From Noviherbaspirillum malthae (GTDB lineage: Bacteria; Pseudomonadota; Gammaproteobacteria; Burkholderiales; Burkholderiaceae_D): a stretch of 64,000 bases of DNA. This document shows, piece by piece, positions 61,054 through 64,000 of this stretch. The position numbers were made by a program, and so were the translations under genes. The notes beneath the pieces were generated by a model that saw nothing but the letters and a program-made list of their open reading frames with translations, had not been told where the DNA came from and made no database searches. The stretch lies in the NCBI RefSeq assembly GCF_015352985.1, contig NZ_JACYXF010000012.1:62001-126000 (forward strand), in the 5' to 3' direction. How positions within the stretch are numbered: position 1 is the stretch's first letter; the number at the start of each line of letters is the position of its first letter.

Positions 61054-61338
61054 ATGAAAGCACTGACCATCAAAGACCTGTCCGTTTCCAAAGACCTCGG
61101 CGCCAAAGACATGAGCGCCGTGCGCGGCGGCCACGGTTTCCACCGGATGCCTGCCCTGTTCGCCAGCCCGCTGTTCAGCGTGGCCAAGAGCGAGATCAAT
61201 TTCGACGCATCCCAGTCGCTGGGACAAAGCCAGAACACGGAAGTCAACAACGGCAACAACGTCGCGTTCGCCTCCGGCATCAAGTCGAATGTCAATCCGA
61301 CCCAGACCGGCAAGAACACCATCAACTTCATGTCGTAA
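61054..61338 (+). CDS. Small protein with double-glycine-type leader
   Basis: 94 residues. The first 26 (MKALTIKDLSVSKDL, then GAKDMSAVRGG) look like the leader of peptides processed and exported by C39-type ABC transporters: amphipathic, charged and ending in Gly-Gly. The remaining 68 residues are free of Cys and rich in Asn, Ser, Gln and Thr (SLGQSQNTEVNNGNNVAFAS, INFMS at the end). AGGAGAATCACC precedes the ATG. No transporter or maturation gene is adjacent. A secreted peptide, bacteriocin-like or surface/amyloid-like, is inferred; I know no characterised homolog. Confidence 0.7.
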   Translation: MKALTIKDLSVSKDLGAKDMSAVRGGHGFHRMPALFASPLFSVAKSEINFDASQSLGQSQNTEVNNGNNVAFASGIKSNVNPTQTGKNTINFMS

Positions 61339-61343
61339 TCGCA

Positions 61344-61376
61344 TGCGCCGGTGGAGGCAGGTCTTCCACCGGCGTA
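61344..61376 (+). terminator. Hairpin after the leader-peptide gene
   Basis: A 10-bp perfect stem (61346-61355 with 61365-61374), extendable by a G-U and a T-A pair, 7 bases after the stop; no T-run follows. Confidence 0.55.
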
Positions 61377-61531
61377 CGGCCGCATTAGAATCACACCGTA
61401 GGAGTAAACCGGGAGACGGTCGACGCTTCAGTCCTTCTCATTCAGCGCTGCCATCGTTAGCCGACTTCTACTGCCGGCAATCCAGCCTGCGCGTGGCCCT
61501 TGACCGGGAACGACTCATCCGGGAGGTTTGC

Positions 61532-62911
61532 ATGAGGCAACTACTGGCGGCAACTTCAGAGCGCGCCATCTCCTATCTCGAACAACTTGAAAACCGTGCC
61601 GTGGCGCCGTCCGAAGCAGCGGTACAGAGGCTGGCCGAGTTTGACATCCCCTTTCCCGAGCACCCCGTCAGCCCGGAGCTGACGCTGCGGCAACTGGACG
61701 AAGCCGGCTCGCCGGCAACCATGGCCATGGCGGGGCCGCGATTTTTCGGTTTCGTCATCGGCGGAACGCTTCCCGCCGCGCTCGCGGCTAGCTGGCTTGC
61801 CACTGCATGGGACCAGAACAGTGCACTGTACAACGTCACGCCTGCGACCGCGGCCATCGAGCAAGTTGCCTTGCGCTGGCTGCTCGACGTGCTCAGGCTG
61901 CCGGCCGATAGCGGCGGAGCATTCGTCACGGGAACCACCGTCGCGCATTTCAGCGCGCTGTCGGCGGCACGGCATGCGCTGCTGGCCAAAGAGGGCTGGA
62001 ACGTGGAGGCGGACGGTTTGTTCGGCGCGCCTCCGCTGGAAGTGATCGTGAGCGAAGAAGCGCATCCCACGCTGCTGAAGGCGCTGGCCATGCTGGGCCT
62101 GGGCCGCAACCGCGTCGTGAAAATTCCGGTCGACGGCAACGGGGCCGTGCGGCTCGATCGCCTGCCTCCGCTGACGTCGCGGTCCATCGTCTGCGTGCAG
62201 GCGGGCAACGTCAATACCGGTGCCTTCGACCCGGCCGGAGCGGTCTGCGAGCGCGCACGGGACGCTGAGGCGTGGGTGCATGTCGACGGCGCATTCGGCC
62301 TGTGGGCCTCCGCCGCGCCCTCCCTCGCGCAGCTAGCGCGGGGAATCGAACTTGCCGATTCCTGGGCAACCGATTGCCACAAGTGGCTCAACGTGCCTTA
62401 CGACTGCGGCGTCGCCTTCGTGCGCGACCAGCACGCGTTACGGGCGGCCATGGCCATCACCGCAGAATATCTGCCCACCGCCAGCGCACACCGCAATCCG
62501 GCCGACTTCACGCCCGAGCTTTCCAGGCGGGCGCGCGGCGTCGAGGTGTGGGCGGCATTGCATTCCCTTGGCCGCACCGGCCTGGCCGACATGATCGAGC
62601 GCACCTGCCGCCATGCGCGTCGGTTCGCCGACGCGTTGCGGGCGGCCGGCTGCAAGATTCTGAACGAGGTGGTGCTCAACCAGGTGTTGGTATCGTTCGG
62701 CAATGCGGAAACCACGATGCGCATCATCGACGACATTCAGAAAGACGGAACATGCTGGTGCGGCGGAACGGTATGGCAGGGACATACCGCGATGCGGATC
62801 AGCGTGGTGTCGTGGGCCACCACCGATTCGGATGTGGAGCGCAGCATCGATACCATTCTGCGAATTGCGCGCAGTCATCAAGCCATACGCGCCATACGCG
62901 CAGGCCTATGA
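61532..62911 (+). CDS. PLP-dependent group II decarboxylase-like enzyme
   Basis: 459 residues, fold type I. The PLP lysine is K284 in DCHKWLNVPYDCG, the PLP-nitrogen Asp is D252 in HVDGAFG, and a ring-stacking His is H178 in EEAHPT. This is the plan of aromatic-L-amino-acid/tyrosine/glutamate-type decarboxylases and related aldehyde-forming enzymes. The substrate is not evident. GGGAGGTTTGC precedes the ATG at 61532; the frame extends 81 codons upstream without signs of coding. It lies just upstream of the partial AcoR-like activator gene on the same strand. Confidence 0.88.
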   Translation: MRQLLAATSERAISYLEQLENRAVAPSEAAVQRLAEFDIPFPEHPVSPELTLRQLDEAGSPATMAMAGPRFFGFVIGGTLPAALAASWLATAWDQNSALYNVTPATAAIEQVALRWLLDVLRLPADSGGAFVTGTTVAHFSALSAARHALLAKEGWNVEADGLFGAPPLEVIVSEEAHPTLLKALAMLGLGRNRVVKIPVDGNGAVRLDRLPPLTSRSIVCVQAGNVNTGAFDPAGAVCERARDAEAWVHVDGAFGLWASAAPSLAQLARGIELADSWATDCHKWLNVPYDCGVAFVRDQHALRAAMAITAEYLPTASAHRNPADFTPELSRRARGVEVWAALHSLGRTGLADMIERTCRHARRFADALRAAGCKILNEVVLNQVLVSFGNAETTMRIIDDIQKDGTCWCGGTVWQGHTAMRISVVSWATTDSDVERSIDTILRIARSHQAIRAIRAGL

Positions 62912-63005
62912 TGCAGCCCCGTGATCGGGTATCCTATTTCCAGACTCATGTTGTACACCTGTCAATAAAGCACGGCGGCCATGCGGAAGCTGCCAGGAGA
63001 CAAGC

Positions 63006-64000
63006 ATGCAGCATCACCAGCGGGAACATATTGCCACCGTGATGCAGGTCGCCGACCAGGGCGCGGCGTCGCCGTCTGCACGGCATCATGATGAAATCAT
63101 CCGCAGCTCATGGCTGCGTTGCGTCAATGAACACCGGCTCGATCCGGCGCGCATGCAGGAGGCGGTGATCCTGCCGAGCGAGCTCATACGCGAGCACCAG
63201 GAGCAGATGGATGATTTCCTGCATATCGCCCGCCATGGGCTGGAAACGCTGTACCAGCAGGTGGCTGGAATGGGCTATGTGGTGCTGCTGACCGATGCGC
63301 GCGGCGTGACGGTGGACTTCCTGGGCGACCTCCAGCTCGACCACAGCCTGCGCCGCGCCGGGCTCTATCTCGGCGCGGACTGGAGCGAGCAGCATGCGGG
63401 CACCTGCGGCGTGGGTACCTGCATCAGCACAGGTCAAGCCCTCACCGTGCATCAGGACGATCATTTCGATGCCACGCACATTCCGCTCACCTGCACCAGC
63501 GCGCCCATCTATGGCGCGCATGGGGAGCTGAATGCGGTGCTGGACATTTCCGCGCTGAGTTCGCCGCAGCCCAAGCAAAGCCAGCATCTTGCGCTGCAGC
63601 TGGTGAAGATGGTCGCACACCAGATCGAGAATGCGCATTTCCTTCACCGTTACCGGCGCGAATGGATACTGCGCCTCTCGACTGCACCCCAGTTTCTCGA
63701 CGTGAACCCGGAATACCTGCTGGCGGTGGATGCCGGCGGCAGGATCATCGGGCACAACCGGCGCGCCGAGCTGCTGTTCCAGGCCCGCGCCCGGCCATTG
63801 ACGGGATGCATGTTCGACAGCCTGTTCAATGTCTCCTTCAGCGAACTCGGACGCTTCGTCAGCGCGCAGGCGCCCGATCAGCGTGCGGTCACCGTTGCCG
63901 GCAATAAACACGTTCTGTTCCTGCAGGCTGCTCCTCCGCCCGTACGCTGGCCGGCGTCCGGCGCGTCCGGCGTATCTGGCACGCTGCGCACTGCAGCGGC
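63006..64000 (+). CDS. AcoR-like sigma-54 activator (partial, runs off the window)
   Basis: The visible 331 residues start MQHHQREHIATVMQVADQG with AGGAGACAAGC upstream. The N-terminus (SSWLRCVNEHRLDPARM) and the GAF part (AGTCGVGTCISTGQALTVHQ) match the sensor half of AcoR proteins, including the one at 5717-7693. The AAA+ and DNA-binding parts would lie beyond 64000. It lies 94 bp after the decarboxylase-like gene and near the sigma-54 promoter at 60971. An effector is not predicted. Confidence 0.85.
   Translation, partial: MQHHQREHIATVMQVADQGAASPSARHHDEIIRSSWLRCVNEHRLDPARMQEAVILPSELIREHQEQMDDFLHIARHGLETLYQQVAGMGYVVLLTDARGVTVDFLGDLQLDHSLRRAGLYLGADWSEQHAGTCGVGTCISTGQALTVHQDDHFDATHIPLTCTSAPIYGAHGELNAVLDISALSSPQPKQSQHLALQLVKMVAHQIENAHFLHRYRREWILRLSTAPQFLDVNPEYLLAVDAGGRIIGHNRRAELLFQARARPLTGCMFDSLFNVSFSELGRFVSAQAPDQRAVTVAGNKHVLFLQAAPPPVRWPASGASGVSGTLRTAA

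Overview
The window reads as chromosomal DNA of a GC-rich betaproteobacterium, most likely Burkholderiales and perhaps Oxalobacteraceae. The grounds are the nag-type salicylate/gentisate genes, four Bug-type periplasmic receptors, CaiB/BaiF CoA-transferase clusters and a XoxF methanol dehydrogenase locus. The taxonomic call is an inference. Genes are dense and many overlap by 4 bp. No rRNA, tRNA, CRISPR array or insertion sequence was recognised.

Positions 1-18351 form a periplasmic alcohol and formaldehyde oxidation region. On the minus strand lie a PQQ-associated ABC transport system (permease cut by the window edge, substrate-binding protein, beta-propeller protein, ATPase), a glutathione S-transferase and a glutathione-dependent formaldehyde dehydrogenase. 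A sigma-54 activator of the AcoR type is divergent from them. Next come a metal-peptidase-like protein and a MfnD-like ATP-grasp enzyme. The core follows: xoxF, xoxG, xoxJ and a secreted unknown, then two more secreted unknowns, a c4-type dihaem cytochrome and a second PQQ dehydrogenase. Both dehydrogenases carry the Asp-x-Asp signature of lanthanide-dependent enzymes. xoxF has a good sigma-54 (-24/-12) promoter, and each dehydrogenase gene is followed by a perfect hairpin before its cytochrome gene.

Positions 18593-24220 hold an ECF sigma factor, a zinc-type anti-sigma factor and a subtilisin-like lipoprotein, joined by 4-bp overlaps. A TIGR02001-type envelope protein, two small lipoproteins and a FadL porin follow. 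The anti-sigma factor ends in a domain that may resemble a protease propeptide, which suggests an uncharacterised envelope signalling cassette.

Positions 24666-31094 are a nag-type operon: reductase, gentisate dioxygenase, salicylate 5-hydroxylase large and small subunits and ferredoxin, followed by a gene remnant and an SDR. It is divergent from a NahR/NagR-like LysR regulator. Positions 31271-60610 carry a polyester-depolymerase-like esterase, a hybrid histidine kinase, two acyl-CoA clusters each with a Bug receptor and LysR regulator, a DinB polymerase, a chemoreceptor, a diguanylate cyclase, and an IclR/Bug/FAH/VOC set.

Positions 61054-64000 hold a small protein with a double-glycine leader behind a sigma-54-type promoter, a PLP decarboxylase-like enzyme, and the start of a second AcoR-like sigma-54 activator that runs off the window.
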